A stretch of 64,000 nucleotides of DNA from a cyanobacterium PCC 7702 (GCA_000332255.1 KB235926.1:4292407-4356406), one strand, 5' to 3'. Shown: positions 17,948-29,064, numbered from the stretch's first letter. Made by a program: numbers and translations. Notes: generated by a model not told the origin, from the sequence alone.

Positions 17948-18288
17948 CGGAAAATTTAGCAAGGTATTTTAGTTCGATATTTCATGTTATCTTTTTAAAT
18001 GTGTTTCTAGTACTATATATAAAATATATAAAACTTAAAATAAGCAGGTTGTGGCACATAAGAACAATATCCAATTTCAGTGGGCTGACTCTTTATTCTA
18101 ATTTAAGTGAAGTCTACCCGGAATTTCAAATTTAAACTCAAGACAAATTGATTTTCACACAGGGGATACTGCCAAGAGAGTAGAAGGTATTTGTGTTTTC
18201 TATCCTCGTCAAATTCCGAAAAAATGTAATTTGTAACCGTAGTTTTTGTGGCGAGAAAATAAACATATTTTCTTTTTTTAGCCTTGCT

Positions 18289-18310
18289 AAAAAAGCCCAC
18301 AAAGGTGGGC
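18289..18310 (-). terminator. Rho-independent terminator of the flv3-flv1 transcript
   Basis: On the minus strand GCCCAC-CTTT-GTGGGC forms a perfect 6-bp G/C-rich stem and is followed directly by six T residues. It lies about 40 bp past the flv1 stop codon. Confidence 0.85.
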
Positions 18311-18348
18311 AAAGAAGAGATTACTCAATACAAGAGCATGGGCATAAC

Positions 18349-20064
18349 TTAATAGTGATTGCCAGCCTTGCGATGATGCACGGCAGTAACACCTTCTGGT
18401 TTGAGCAATTTGCCATGGAGGGCGATCGCGTAGATTACCCAATGGTCGCCACATTCCATGCGTTTTTTGACTGAACATTCCAAGTAAGCTATGGCATCGG
18501 TAAGAATGATGCAGCCGTTATCAGCAACTGCGGTCTTGAAAGCGGCAAATCTGTTTTCTCCCGGGGCAAAGGATTTACGGAAGTGCTTCATGTAATCTTG
18601 ATAATTATCTTCGCCGAGGATATTGAGAACAAACTTACCGCCTGGATACATTAGAGATTCAATGGCGCGGTCTTTAGCGATCGCAACGGTAATACCCGGG
18701 GGATTAAAAGTAGCCTGTGATACCCAAGCTCCCAGCATGGCAGTGGAGACATCGCCAAGCTTGGCCGTCAGAACGCAAACAGAACCAACAATACGACCTA
18801 CAGCTTGTTCCACAGGAGTAGCAGCTGGTTGAGGCAATCGCAATTTTTTCGTTTTTTTCAGGGTCTGGGCAAAATCTGTACCCATTTCTTCACACTGTTT
18901 GAGGGTAACGTCGGTAGGCTTAAACCTAGCCTTTAAAGTTTCAAACCCAAATTTAAAACCAGCATCTTTGAGTTTACCTTCAATCAAATCAAATGCTTCG
19001 CCACTCCAACCGTAGGAACCAAAAACACCAGCTAGTTTGGTATTGTCGCCAACAGCCAAAACAATACCGAGGGCGGTATGGATGGGAGTAGGTGCATTTC
19101 CACCAATGGTGGGAGAACCGATAATAAAGCCATCGCACCTTTCAATAGCGGCGCGGATTTCATCAGGTTCGGCTTCTTCACAGTTGATAGATTCTACAGC
19201 TACTCCCGCTTTCGTTAATCCTAAGGCAAAAGCCTGGGCCAAAGTAGCCGTGTTTCCGTAAGCGGAAGCATAAAGCAAAGCGACACGAATTTCCCGATTG
19301 GCATGCGCTTGGCTCCATTGTTGATAAGCTTTGTTCAGTTCCAACAAGCCATAGCGAATCAACGGTCCGTGAACAGGAGCGTACATTCTTACGGGTACTT
19401 CTGATATTTTCTCTAAAGCTGCTTGTACTTGAGTGGCGTGGGGAGCCATCAAACAGTCAAAGTAATAGCGTTGGTCCTCCTTGAGGAGATCCCAGTCTTC
19501 GTCAAAAACTTCATCACCACACAGATGAGCTCCGAATAGCTTGTTGGAGTAAAGTATTTGTGTTTGCCCGTCGTAAGTACAAAGACCACTTGGCCAGCGA
19601 GGACTGGGGATAGGAATAAATTTCAGAACATGACCTTGTCCTAAATCGAGGGTTTCTTTTCCCCGCATGGTGATAATTTTTAGCTCGCGGTTGGGAAAAG
19701 TAGCACGTAAATTAGCAGCACAGGGAACAGAACAAACAAAGGTTAGCTTGGGAACTAAATCTAAAAGCTTTTTGAGGGTAGCGACGCGGTTGGGATTAAA
19801 ATGTCCTAAAATTATGTAATTTAACTCTTCCCAATCACGAAGACATTGCCGCAATGCATCCAGATAAATTTCCGTAAAAGTCTCAGGTGGCGGATCGATA
19901 ATTGCAGTTTGATCGGCTTTAATTAAGTAGCAATTGGAGGTAGTACCTCTTGCAAGTGCGTATTCAATTTCAAAGCGCAGACGAGTCCAACTGCGGGCTC
20001 TTAGGACAGTCGTGTTTGTAGCGATGGGTAAAACCTGCACATCACGAGGATTGGAATTATTCAT
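18349..20064 (-). CDS. flv1: Flavodiiron protein Flv1-type (partner of Flv3), possibly Flv1B
   Basis: 571 residues in three domains: metallo-beta-lactamase-like (about 30-260), flavodoxin (ALLYASAYGNTATLAQAF, about 268-400) and C-terminal flavin reductase (AVGRIVGSVCVLTAK on to the end). These proteins move electrons from the photosystem I acceptor side to oxygen, forming water. The diiron ligand set is degenerate: HFNPNR replaces HxExDH (residues 88-93), SPRWP replaces a His site, and SNKLFG replaces the Asp. This is typical of Flv1/Flv2, which pair with canonical Flv3/Flv4. It lies just downstream of flv3. The adjacent order fits the heterocyst pair flv3B-flv1B of Nostoc, which is inference. 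Confidence 0.9.
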   Translation of the reverse strand: MNNSNPRDVQVLPIATNTTVLRARSWTRLRFEIEYALARGTTSNCYLIKADQTAIIDPPPETFTEIYLDALRQCLRDWEELNYIILGHFNPNRVATLKKLLDLVPKLTFVCSVPCAANLRATFPNRELKIITMRGKETLDLGQGHVLKFIPIPSPRWPSGLCTYDGQTQILYSNKLFGAHLCGDEVFDEDWDLLKEDQRYYFDCLMAPHATQVQAALEKISEVPVRMYAPVHGPLIRYGLLELNKAYQQWSQAHANREIRVALLYASAYGNTATLAQAFALGLTKAGVAVESINCEEAEPDEIRAAIERCDGFIIGSPTIGGNAPTPIHTALGIVLAVGDNTKLAGVFGSYGWSGEAFDLIEGKLKDAGFKFGFETLKARFKPTDVTLKQCEEMGTDFAQTLKKTKKLRLPQPAATPVEQAVGRIVGSVCVLTAKLGDVSTAMLGAWVSQATFNPPGITVAIAKDRAIESLMYPGGKFVLNILGEDNYQDYMKHFRKSFAPGENRFAAFKTAVADNGCIILTDAIAYLECSVKKRMECGDHWVIYAIALHGKLLKPEGVTAVHHRKAGNHY

Positions 20065-20187
20065 AGGCTTGGTGTGAGGGGAGGGAAGTTCTGGAGATAG
20101 GGGAGCAGGAGAGGAAAGAGGGAATCTTTTTGTTTGTGTATCCCAATTTCCCTGTACCTGTCGCCTTTTGTCCTCTGTTGGCGTTCT

Positions 20188-21906
20188 TTAGTAGTAGTTG
20201 CCTACTTTGCGATGGCGAACGGCTGTTAAGCCTTCAGGTTTGGCTACCCGACCATCTGTGACAGTGCAGTATAAAATCCAATGGTCGCTGCATTCCATGC
20301 TGCTGGTAACTTCGCATTCCATGTATGCGAGAGCATCTATGAGAATGGGAGCACCGTTTTTAGCTGTTTGGGTTTTTACTCCGGCAAAGCGATCGGCACC
20401 TGGAAGTAAGCGTTTGAGAAAATGTTTCTTCAGTTCCTGATAATTTCCTTCTTCAAGGACGTTGAGGACAAATTTATCGCCTATTTGCAACAAGGAGTCG
20501 ATGGCGCGGTCTTTGGCAACGGCGACCGTGAATCCCAAAGGTTGAATGCTCGCTTGCGCTACCCAGGAAGCAAGCATTGCTCCTTTAACTTCATTCTTTT
20601 TGGCAGTAATAATGTAAAGCCCACTGCTAATCCTACCCAGGGCTTTTTCTAAATTAACGTCGAGGGACTTAATCTGCTTGATGTTACGTTCTCGGACTAG
20701 CAATTGTCCCAAGTCAGTACCCGCTTCTTCACACAATTGATAGGTGGCTGGGGTGGGTGTTTCTTTAATACGAATAGCTGGAAAGGCTTCTTTGACACCA
20801 AAGTCAATGAATCTTCTGCGCAGTGGATCTATTGGTTCGTCGTCGCCGCCGTAACATTCAAAAAATCCGATGACTTGCTTTTCTTTGGCGACGCCCAACA
20901 GCGCACTGATGGCGGCTTGAGCCGCAACGTTGGCACTGGGAGGCATACCGATAACAATTCCAGCTGCTCTGGCGGCCAATTCTTGGATTTCTTGGATTTC
21001 TGCGGCGGTTAGATCCATCATTTCCACACCGACACCTGTTTTTTGGATGCCTTGGGAAATGGCTTGGGCGAGGCGATCGCTACAGCCGTAATCAGAGACG
21101 TAAAACAAGCCGACAATAGTTTCTGATTTTGCTTGTTTTTGGCTCCAACTTTGGTAACACTCTTTGAAAATATCTAAATGGTGGTAAAGTAAGGGTCCGT
21201 GTCCGTTGGCAATGATTTTAATGTTTCCCAACTCGCCCATTTTCTTCATGGCATTGAGCAAGGAACGGGCGTTTGGTCCCATCAAGCAATCGTAGTAAAA
21301 TCTAAAGTCGGGTTCGATTGCCTCTAGGTTGACGTCAAAGACATCATCGCTGCAATAGTGCATGCCAAAGGCGTCACAGGTATAGAGAATTTGAGTTTTG
21401 TGGTCGTAGCTGAAGATTGTGTCCGGCCAGTGCAGGTTCGGTGCACTCACGAACTCAATTTCGTGTCCTTGACCAAGATCGATGCGATCGCCGCTTTTGA
21501 CAATTCGCTTTGAAAAGGGTTCGTGGACAAGATTTTCCAGAAACTGAAGTGCAACTTTCGACGCTAAAACGGTAGCTCTCGGTGCTAATTGCAGAACGTC
21601 TTCCACTAAACCGCTATGATCTGGCTCGGTGTGGCTGACAATTATATAATCTATTGCTTTGGGATTGACTAGTTTTTTGAGAGTCTCTAAATACAAGTCG
21701 CGAAACTTTGTGTGGGAAGTATCGACCAAAGCAATGCGGTCACTTTTAATTAAATATGAATTGTAGGTTGTACCATTTTGTAGCCCGAATTCTATATCAA
21801 AGCGATCGCGATCCCAATCCAGAGAACGGATCGCTGTCGTGTTGGGAGCAATTTCAACAGTTTGTACGGTCAGTCGTTTTTGGACGTTCTCTGTGAGCGC
21901 TGCCAT
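20188..21906 (-). CDS. flv3: Flavodiiron protein Flv3-type with canonical diiron site, possibly Flv3B
   Basis: 572 residues with the same three domains as its neighbour. The diiron ligands are complete: SHTEPDHSG (His92, Glu94, Asp96, His97), NLHWPD, CDAFGMHYC and NGHGPLL. So this is the catalytically competent type (Flv3 or Flv4). Absence of the small sll0218-like gene between the two flv genes argues against a flv4-flv2 operon and for flv3-flv1. It is the first gene of the pair; the 123-bp gap suggests co-transcription. In Nostoc the flv3B-flv1B pair is heterocyst-specific and protects nitrogenase from oxygen; that role here is inferred. Confidence 0.9.
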   Translation of the reverse strand: MAALTENVQKRLTVQTVEIAPNTTAIRSLDWDRDRFDIEFGLQNGTTYNSYLIKSDRIALVDTSHTKFRDLYLETLKKLVNPKAIDYIIVSHTEPDHSGLVEDVLQLAPRATVLASKVALQFLENLVHEPFSKRIVKSGDRIDLGQGHEIEFVSAPNLHWPDTIFSYDHKTQILYTCDAFGMHYCSDDVFDVNLEAIEPDFRFYYDCLMGPNARSLLNAMKKMGELGNIKIIANGHGPLLYHHLDIFKECYQSWSQKQAKSETIVGLFYVSDYGCSDRLAQAISQGIQKTGVGVEMMDLTAAEIQEIQELAARAAGIVIGMPPSANVAAQAAISALLGVAKEKQVIGFFECYGGDDEPIDPLRRRFIDFGVKEAFPAIRIKETPTPATYQLCEEAGTDLGQLLVRERNIKQIKSLDVNLEKALGRISSGLYIITAKKNEVKGAMLASWVAQASIQPLGFTVAVAKDRAIDSLLQIGDKFVLNVLEEGNYQELKKHFLKRLLPGADRFAGVKTQTAKNGAPILIDALAYMECEVTSSMECSDHWILYCTVTDGRVAKPEGLTAVRHRKVGNYY

Positions 21907-22088
21907 TAAAAGTCTCCGAGCACCAATTATCGGTCTGCTTTTCTGTTTTTATTTTGCTCATAATTATTTTTGTAAAGTTGTTCAAAACTCTATTTTTTGG
22001 AAAAGTCAATATGTAGTTAAAATGTCTATTTTTTTGGCATTAACTGTTACTGAAAATTAGTTAATCCTTTTTTTTAGCCTGCTAAACC

Positions 22089-22130
22089 AAAAAACAAAGC
22101 CCACCCAAACATCTTGGTGCCAGGTGGACT
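22089..22130 (-). terminator. Rho-independent terminator after tmRNA
   Basis: Minus strand: AGTCCACC pairs with GGTGGGCT (8 bp with one G-T) around a 17-base loop, followed by TTGTTTTTTGG. It begins about 20 bases past the tmRNA 3' end. Confidence 0.75.
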
Positions 22131-22148
22131 TGGTGACGATTTTATAAG

Positions 22149-22533
22149 TGGATCCGAGCAGAGTCGAACTGCTGTCCAGACTGGGTATTGACCCCCTGCT
22201 CTTTCACAGGTTTAGCCTTTTTTACCCTCAAGGCGGGGGACGTTCTTTTTCCCGAGCGTCAGGGATCTCTGGTAATATCTTTGCCGATAAGTCTACCAGA
22301 GAAAACTTATCAGCGCATCCGTTGGGGTTTGCCCCTAGCCCTTAACGGAGTCGGACTAGAAGCGCTCGAGCCTATCTGAGGCTATTAGGCAGCTACGAGA
22401 GCTTCCTTACGAGCAAAAGGAACGATGTTGTTCGCATTTACTTTTTTTGAGCCTTTGATTTTCGAGAGGTGGCTCGCTCTCGACCTGCATCACAGAGTAG
22501 CTTTCGCCAGCCTGTCGAAACCGGTACGGACCC
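22149..22533 (-). ncRNA. ssrA: Transfer-messenger RNA (tmRNA, one-piece)
   Basis: About 385 nt. The 5' end GGGTCCG pairs with CGGATCC near the 3' end to form the tRNA-like acceptor stem. The T arm GTTCGACTC and the 5' GGTTTCGAC segment are typical of tmRNA. A discriminator A follows the stem and CCA is not fully encoded. The internal tag frame codes for ANNIVPFARKEALVAA. tmRNA frees ribosomes stalled on broken mRNAs and tags the product for proteolysis. It is not the permuted two-piece form of some marine cyanobacteria. It stands alone between the atp cluster and the flv pair. Confidence 0.97.
22385..22435 (-). other. tmRNA proteolysis-tag reading frame
   Basis: Sixteen codons plus TAA inside tmRNA: ANNIVPFARKEALVAA, with a second in-phase stop (TAATAG). 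The resume codon is GCG (Ala). The hydrophobic ALVAA end is the ClpXP/ClpAP-type degron. Confidence 0.95.
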
Positions 22534-22552
22534 ATGAGATCTTACACTTCCA

Positions 22553-22558
22553 ATTATA
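22553..22558 (-). promoter_or_regulatory. -10 promoter element of ssrA
   Basis: A perfect TATAAT on the minus strand ends 19 bases before the mature tmRNA 5' end. Transcription would start within a few bases of the mature end, leaving a short leader for RNase P. No strong -35 hexamer seen. Confidence 0.6.
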
Positions 22559-22595
22559 GCGCGGGATTTGCAACTGGAAAGCAACATCAGGAGGC

Positions 22596-22628
22596 AAAAA
22601 TTTTTTTGAGTGCGGGGGTCTCCCCACT
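22596..22628 (-). terminator. Possible terminator of the atp gene cluster
   Basis: Minus strand: AGTGGGG-AGA-CCCCCGCACT forms a stem with one bulged G, starting 9 bases past the gamma-subunit stop. It is followed by A7 T5 rather than a direct T-run, so efficiency is uncertain. Confidence 0.4.
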
Positions 22629-22636
22629 TTTCGAGC

Positions 22637-23584
22637 CTAACTTAACGCTTCAGCACCGCCTACAACTTCAAGAATTTCCTGGGTAATGGAAGCTTGCCGG
22701 GCTTTGTTGTAAGACAAAGTGAGAGTATTAATTAACTCGGCTGCATTATCGCTGGCGTTGCTCATGGCTGTCATCCGCGCTGCTAGTTCGCTGGCGGCTG
22801 ATTCTTGTAGCGCCCGCAATAGCTGGTTTGTTAAGTAAAGAGGTAGCAAAGAATCCAAAATTTGCACCGGATCTTGTTCGAAAATCATGTCACTCGGAAG
22901 AGAGCGAACCTGGGTGGAGACTTTCTGTCTTTCTACTTCAAATTGACCGCCACGAGTTGTCAGACGGAAAATTTCGTCGTCTGCGGTTTCTAAACCTTGG
23001 GGGTCGAGGGGAAGTAGGGTTTGTACTACCGGACGGGAGCTAACCAAGGAGACGAAGCGGGTGTAAATTAACTCGATTCTGTCTACGCTTTCGGAAAGGA
23101 ATAAAGAAAGCAGTTCGTTAGCTATGTTAGAAGCTTCTGCGGCGGTGGGAATTTGTTCTAAGCCAGAGTAGGTAGCGTCAATGGGTTGGTTGCGGCGTTG
23201 AAAGTACTGCGTGGCTTTGCGCCCGACGATGACAAATTTATAGTCTATTCCTTCGGCTTTTAGTTCCTGGGCGCGGGTTTCTGCACGTTTGATGATGTTG
23301 TTGTTGTAGCCGCCGCACAGACCCCGGTCGCCTGATATTACTAACAATCCTACTGATTTGACTTCCCGTTTTTTCAGCAAGGGTAGATTTGCTTCTTCAA
23401 ATCGCAAACGGGCTTGCAAACCGTAGAGTACTTGGGCCAGGCGATCGGCAAACGGGCGAGTTGCCAGTACTTGTTCTTGGGCGCGACGTACTCTGGCGGC
23501 AGCCACAAGTCGCATGGCTTCTGTAATTTTTTTAGTGTTTTTAACTGATTGAATGCGATCGCGTATTGCTTTCAGGTTTGCCAT
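22637..23584 (-). CDS. atpG: ATP synthase gamma subunit
   Basis: 315 residues, the length of photosynthetic gamma subunits, which carry an extra insert compared with E. coli (about 286). It is the central rotor shaft of F1. The N-terminal helix [24 protein letters not shown], the [12 protein letters not shown] motif, and the C-terminal helix [18 protein letters not shown] are diagnostic. The insert after LDPQGL lacks the chloroplast redox Cys pair, as in cyanobacteria. In cyanobacterial naming this gene is often atpC. Last gene of the cluster, 75 bp after atpA. Confidence 0.97.
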   Translation of the reverse strand: MANLKAIRDRIQSVKNTKKITEAMRLVAAARVRRAQEQVLATRPFADRLAQVLYGLQARLRFEEANLPLLKKREVKSVGLLVISGDRGLCGGYNNNIIKRAETRAQELKAEGIDYKFVIVGRKATQYFQRRNQPIDATYSGLEQIPTAAEASNIANELLSLFLSESVDRIELIYTRFVSLVSSRPVVQTLLPLDPQGLETADDEIFRLTTRGGQFEVERQKVSTQVRSLPSDMIFEQDPVQILDSLLPLYLTNQLLRALQESAASELAARMTAMSNASDNAAELINTLTLSYNKARQASITQEILEVVGGAEALS

Positions 23585-23659
23585 AATTTTTATTCCTGAT
23601 TAATTGCTAATCGCTAATAGCTAATCGTCGCGGACAATTAACTATTAGCTGTTAGCTAA

Positions 23660-25210
<1,551 letters not shown>

Positions 25211-25213
25211 TTA

Positions 25214-25768
25214 CTAGGCACTGGTTAGGCGCAAGGAAAGACGACGCAGTTGACCGCGCAAACTCGCGTCGATTACTTGAGAACCCACTTTAATAATGAC
25301 ACCACCAATGATGTCGCGATCTATTTTGGTGTCTAGTTCTACTTCCCGGGCGTTGGTCATGGCTATGATCTTTTCTTTGACAGCTTTTTGTTGGGCTTCG
25401 CTCAAAGGTACGGCAGATATTACTTCTGCTAGCACTATTTGCTTGATTTGCCGCCAAAGGGCTAAATACTGCTGGCAAATTTCTTCCAGTAAGAAAATGC
25501 GCCGTTTATCCACCAGCAGCATTAAAAAGTTGCGCAGATAAATATTAGCACCTTCACCGAGAATGCGCTTGAGGACTGCTTTTTTGTCTTCTGGTTCAAT
25601 AAAGGGGATGTTCAAAAAGTTTCGTAGTTGCTCGCTGGCGGATAACAAGCTTAGCAGCGAGCGTATGTCTTGGCCGAATTCTTCTATGAGGTTGTTTGCT
25701 TGCGCTACCGACATTAAGGCTTGTGCGTAAGGCTGGGCTATTTCCGTTGTGGCGACATTACTTTTCAT
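25214..25768 (-). CDS. atpH: ATP synthase delta subunit (OSCP-like)
   Basis: 184 residues. Peripheral-stalk cap joining F1 to the b/b' stalk. The N-terminus has [14 protein letters not shown] and the C-terminal domain ends [21 protein letters not shown], the family signature. The start ATG overlaps the stop of atpF by four bases (ATGA), with GGGAGG upstream, so translation is coupled. In cyanobacterial naming it is atpD. Confidence 0.96.
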   Translation of the reverse strand: MKSNVATTEIAQPYAQALMSVAQANNLIEEFGQDIRSLLSLLSASEQLRNFLNIPFIEPEDKKAVLKRILGEGANIYLRNFLMLLVDKRRIFLLEEICQQYLALWRQIKQIVLAEVISAVPLSEAQQKAVKEKIIAMTNAREVELDTKIDRDIIGGVIIKVGSQVIDASLRGQLRRLSLRLTSA

Positions 25769-26319
25769 TTTTTGCCTCCCAGTAGCGCAATGCTGCGGTC
25801 GATTAGTTGTTGTTGGACGTTGTCAGAAATTCCGCTTTTGAGTTCTGACTCTGCTTTTTGCAATGCCATTGCTACTATTTGTTGTCGCAGTTGAGCGATC
25901 GCCCGCTCTTTTTCTGCATTTAAATCCCGGGCTGCTATTTCTTTTAAACGCTGCACGTCTTGTGCTGCTTTCGCTAGAATTGCTTCCCGAACTGCTTGAG
26001 CGTTTTCTTCAGCTGCCTGGCGAATTTGTTGTGCCTCTTTTTGTGCTGCAGTCAACTTCTGTTGTGCTTCAAAAACAGCTGCTTGTGCTTGTTTTAAGCG
26101 CTCTTCTGCTTCTTGAATTGCTCTTTCAATATTCGAGCGCCGCTCACTCAATGTATTACCTACAACTTTACGCCCAAAATAGAGTAGTACGCCGATGAGA
26201 ATCGCTAAATTAATTATGTTGGTTTCTAAAATATCTAGATTCAGACCGAAACCACCTGCTGATTCTTTTTCTGCCAATGCTTCTGTGGCTAACAATAAGA
26301 CTCTTCCTACAATATCCAT
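25765..26319 (-). CDS. atpF: ATP synthase subunit b
   Basis: 184 residues from ATG 26319; a TTG two codons earlier extends the frame. One N-terminal membrane helix ([20 protein letters not shown], about residues 35-54), then a long charged helix rich in Ala, Gln and Glu ([18 protein letters not shown] and onward) that forms the peripheral stalk with b'. The N-terminal leader-like segment before the membrane helix is typical of cyanobacterial b. It overlaps atpH by four bases. Confidence 0.95.
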   Translation of the reverse strand: MDIVGRVLLLATEALAEKESAGGFGLNLDILETNIINLAILIGVLLYFGRKVVGNTLSERRSNIERAIQEAEERLKQAQAAVFEAQQKLTAAQKEAQQIRQAAEENAQAVREAILAKAAQDVQRLKEIAARDLNAEKERAIAQLRQQIVAMALQKAESELKSGISDNVQQQLIDRSIALLGGKK

Positions 26320-26381
26320 CTCCAACTGCGCTGCTCCCTTGCTAGTAAGTTTTGAACTTTCCCTGAAGGCAAAAAGGGAAA

Positions 26382-26401
26382 AAGTGTCACTGTTGACACT
26401 T
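26382..26401 (-). other. Perfect 8-bp stem-loop between the b' and b genes
   Basis: AAGTGTCA and TGACACTT separated by CTGT, in the 135-bp gap between atpF2 and atpF. No T-run on the transcript strand, so more likely an mRNA processing or stability element than a terminator. Confidence 0.6.
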
Positions 26402-26454
26402 AATTCAGCGCCTACTGGACTAATATGCCCTGCTGCGCGTATGGTTTTTAGAAC

Positions 26455-26889
26455 CTACTTGCTCACTAAAGTTGGTTCCAATAATTTTTCTAGAATTTGC
26501 CTGCTGAAGGCATCTACTTGTTGTTCTAGCGAACATAAAGCTTCCTGCTTTTGCTGTTCTATTTCTCGGGCCACCTGCTCTCGTTGGGCTTGAGCTTCTC
26601 TTTGCGCTGCAGCAATTTTCTCAGCAGTAATTCTCTGAGCTTCTTCTTGAGCTTGAGTCACTATTGCTTGGGCTTGCCTGCGAGCGTTTGCAAGCTGTTG
26701 CTCGTATTCTTTGAGCAATCGCTCAGCTTTTGCCAAGCGCTCCCGAGCCTCAAGGTTATTCGTTCGGATGTAATTATCGCGATCGTCCAATGCCTTGGTC
26801 AGTGGCTTGTAAAAAATCACATTTAGCACAGCTGTCAACAGCAGGAACTGCAATGCCATTAAGGGCAAGGTAGCATCGAAATCAAACAT
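26455..26889 (-). CDS. atpF2: ATP synthase subunit b'
   Basis: 144 residues. The second, diverged b-type subunit found in photosynthetic organisms; it pairs with b in the peripheral stalk. One membrane helix ([21 protein letters not shown]), then a long coiled-coil helix. AAGGAGAG precedes the ATG. In cyanobacterial literature it is atpG. It lies between the c and b genes, the standard cyanobacterial order. Confidence 0.95.
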   Translation of the reverse strand: MFDFDATLPLMALQFLLLTAVLNVIFYKPLTKALDDRDNYIRTNNLEARERLAKAERLLKEYEQQLANARRQAQAIVTQAQEEAQRITAEKIAAAQREAQAQREQVAREIEQQKQEALCSLEQQVDAFSRQILEKLLEPTLVSK

Positions 26890-27001
26890 TTCTCTCCTTT
26901 TTGGCTGGGACAGCAGTTATCATGGCAAGCAAGTTAATTCAACTGATTGGTTTTTTGTACGCTATTAACCCTATTACCTTCCAAAGATTTTATCCAGACC
27001 A

Positions 27002-27023
27002 GAGACGTGATATTTCACGTCTC
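27002..27023 (-). other. Perfect 9-bp stem-loop just after the c-subunit gene
   Basis: GAGACGTGA and TCACGTCTC around a TATT loop, about 24 bases past the atpE stop on the transcript. It lacks a T-run. A 3' stem-loop here could protect the atpE segment of the mRNA, which must be made in excess of the other subunits; that role is inference. Confidence 0.65.
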
Positions 27024-27046
27024 CAAAGCACAAAGGAGTTTAGGTC

Positions 27047-27343
<297 letters not shown>

Positions 27344-27411
27344 TTAGATTCGGAACTGAATTCTAAATGCTTCCAGGGTCCAAAATCTAAAATTACATCA
27401 ATTTGAGGACT

Positions 27412-28167
27412 TTAATGTTCCTGATGTTCTTCACCGCCATGTCCCTCCATTGCCTCGTGAATGTAGGCGCCTGCTAAGGTAGCAAAAACTAGGGCTTGAA
27501 TGGCACTGGTAAATAATCCCAAAGCCATTACCGGTAGAGGAACAAACAAAGGAACTAGAAGAACCAGGACTGCTACCACTAGCTCGTCCGCCAAAATGTT
27601 GCCAAAAAGACGGAAGCTCAGGGACAAAGGCTTGGTGAAATCTTCTAAAATTGCGATCGGCAGCAAAATCGGTGTTGGTTCGATATACTTTTTAAAGTAT
27701 CCCAAACCGCGCTTGCTAAAACCGGCGTAAAAGTAAGCCAAAGATGTCAATAACGCCAGTGCTACTGTCGTATTAATGTCGTTAGTCGGAGCGGCTAACT
27801 CACCCGACGGCAACTTGATGAGCTTCCACGGTACCAAAGCACCCGACCAATTTGAGACAAAGATAAACAAAAACAACGTGCCGATAAATGGCACCCATGG
27901 GCGGTACTCTTTCTCACCAAGCTGGTTTTTTGTCAGATCCCGAATAAATTCCAAAGCGTATTCCATCAAATTCTGGATTCCGTTTGGAACTCTCTGAATG
28001 TTTCGAGTCGCGGCTAGTGACGCCACTACTAAAATGGCAATCACAAACCAAGAGGTGAGAAAAACTTGCCCGTGTAATTTCAAATTACCCAATTGCCAGT
28101 AGAAATGTTGACCGACTTCTAGTTCGGCAAGGCAAACAAAATTGAAGAAGTTCAGAAAATTCAGCAT
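27412..28167 (-). CDS. atpB: ATP synthase subunit a
   Basis: 251 residues, five to six membrane helices. It forms the proton half-channels against the c-ring. The essential arginine lies in [17 protein letters not shown], and the C-terminal helix has [17 protein letters not shown]. The His-rich tail (GGEEHQEH) is typical of cyanobacterial a subunits. In cyanobacterial and chloroplast naming it is often atpI (the chloroplast gene) or atpB. Confidence 0.97.
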   Translation of the reverse strand: MLNFLNFFNFVCLAELEVGQHFYWQLGNLKLHGQVFLTSWFVIAILVVASLAATRNIQRVPNGIQNLMEYALEFIRDLTKNQLGEKEYRPWVPFIGTLFLFIFVSNWSGALVPWKLIKLPSGELAAPTNDINTTVALALLTSLAYFYAGFSKRGLGYFKKYIEPTPILLPIAILEDFTKPLSLSFRLFGNILADELVVAVLVLLVPLFVPLPVMALGLFTSAIQALVFATLAGAYIHEAMEGHGGEEHQEH

Positions 28168-28265
28168 TTCCTTCCCATATCAATTATTTCTCCAATCTTA
28201 GCTGGAGACAAAAGCAGGAGCTTGGCAGCGTGAATTTTATTCTCACAAAACCGGCGTTGAGGTTT

Positions 28266-28724
28266 TTATGGTTGTCGGGGGTTTGGTAAAGCCCAGAGAA
28301 GTGACTCTCTGATGACGTAGATGATGAGCGTTGCTTTATAAGTGAGGAAACCCAAAAATATGGGCATTATTTGTAGCTGGTGCCACCGAGATGCCAGTAG
28401 AGTTATTACTACTAGCAAAGCAAACCGAGTTTTACTCAGCTGTCTCGATTCTTGGCTTATCCGCTCAACATCCTTTGCCAACATCCTGACATAAACCATG
28501 CCCGTGATCGCCCCCAGTAGATAGCTGAGGGCAATGTTGAGAGAATAAAAAATCCACACAGAGATAAAAATAATCCCCGTCAAGACAAGTGTGATTACCA
28601 AAAACTCCTTGTAGAGTTTATAAAACTCTTGCATGGAGTCAACTGGTTCTGTGTCCTCAAAACCAGATGGAGTTTCTTGTCGTGTTATTGGTGTGGGATC
28701 GGTTGATTCATCAGACAAGCTCAC
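28266..28724 (-). CDS. atpI: ATP synthase accessory protein AtpI (Atp1)
   Basis: 152 residues. The first 35 are hydrophilic (rich in Thr, Pro, Glu, Asp), followed by membrane helices ([37 protein letters not shown], and [20 protein letters not shown]). AtpI acts as a non-structural factor in assembly or stability of the c-ring. It is the first gene of the cluster, as usual; the promoter of the whole cluster should lie upstream. Confidence 0.9.
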   Translation of the reverse strand: MSLSDESTDPTPITRQETPSGFEDTEPVDSMQEFYKLYKEFLVITLVLTGIIFISVWIFYSLNIALSYLLGAITGMVYVRMLAKDVERISQESRQLSKTRFALLVVITLLASRWHQLQIMPIFLGFLTYKATLIIYVIRESLLWALPNPRQP

Positions 28725-29064
28725 GGGACTCGAAACCAGTACAGCTAATTATGTTGACTGCACATTCAGCCAGCTAAATCATATCACGATTGGGTAACAA
28801 TACTTTAAAAAAAACAATTGGCATTGTTAACCTATAGAAGGTGTGGAGACTGTGGAATAGCAAGCTGAAATTGGCAAAAACAAAAGCATCTTCTTCAGAT
28901 TGTGTCTCTACTATGCTATCTCATGTGTCTTGAAAATGGTGTTTTTCAGACCTCCTCTAGTGCAGAGGAAAGTTGTCACTAATAAGTACCCGAACTTTTT
29001 CGGAAAAGATGTGGGTGCGGGCTTTTACCACCAGCGGCTAGCTGTTCTGGAGTCACAAAACTTT
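28725..29064. other. Intergenic region upstream of atpI
   Basis: 340 bp between the leftward methyltransferase gene and leftward atpI. It should hold the atp cluster promoter near its left part. I could not single out a clear promoter, and no gene or RNA was seen. Confidence 0.5.

Larger units (their letters stand above)
17388..18288. other. Gene-free region with several inverted repeats
   Basis: About 900 bp without a credible coding frame; the open frames here lack ribosome sites and resemble no protein I know. It holds the inverted repeats listed separately and a short hairpin CCAACTCTAAAGTTGG near 17573-17588. That hairpin resembles ends of IS200/IS605-type elements, but no transposase is present. 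Together with the adjacent pseudogene this looks like a decaying segment. Confidence 0.6.

Noticed and set aside
20085-20150. Purine-rich tract between flv3 and flv1 considered as a repeat or regulatory RNA
   Set aside because: Only compositional bias; no periodicity or stem seen.
23590-23655. Repeated GCTAAT-like words between atpA and atpG considered as an array
   Set aside because: Only a few imperfect short words within 65 bp; too short and irregular to call a repeat family or CRISPR.
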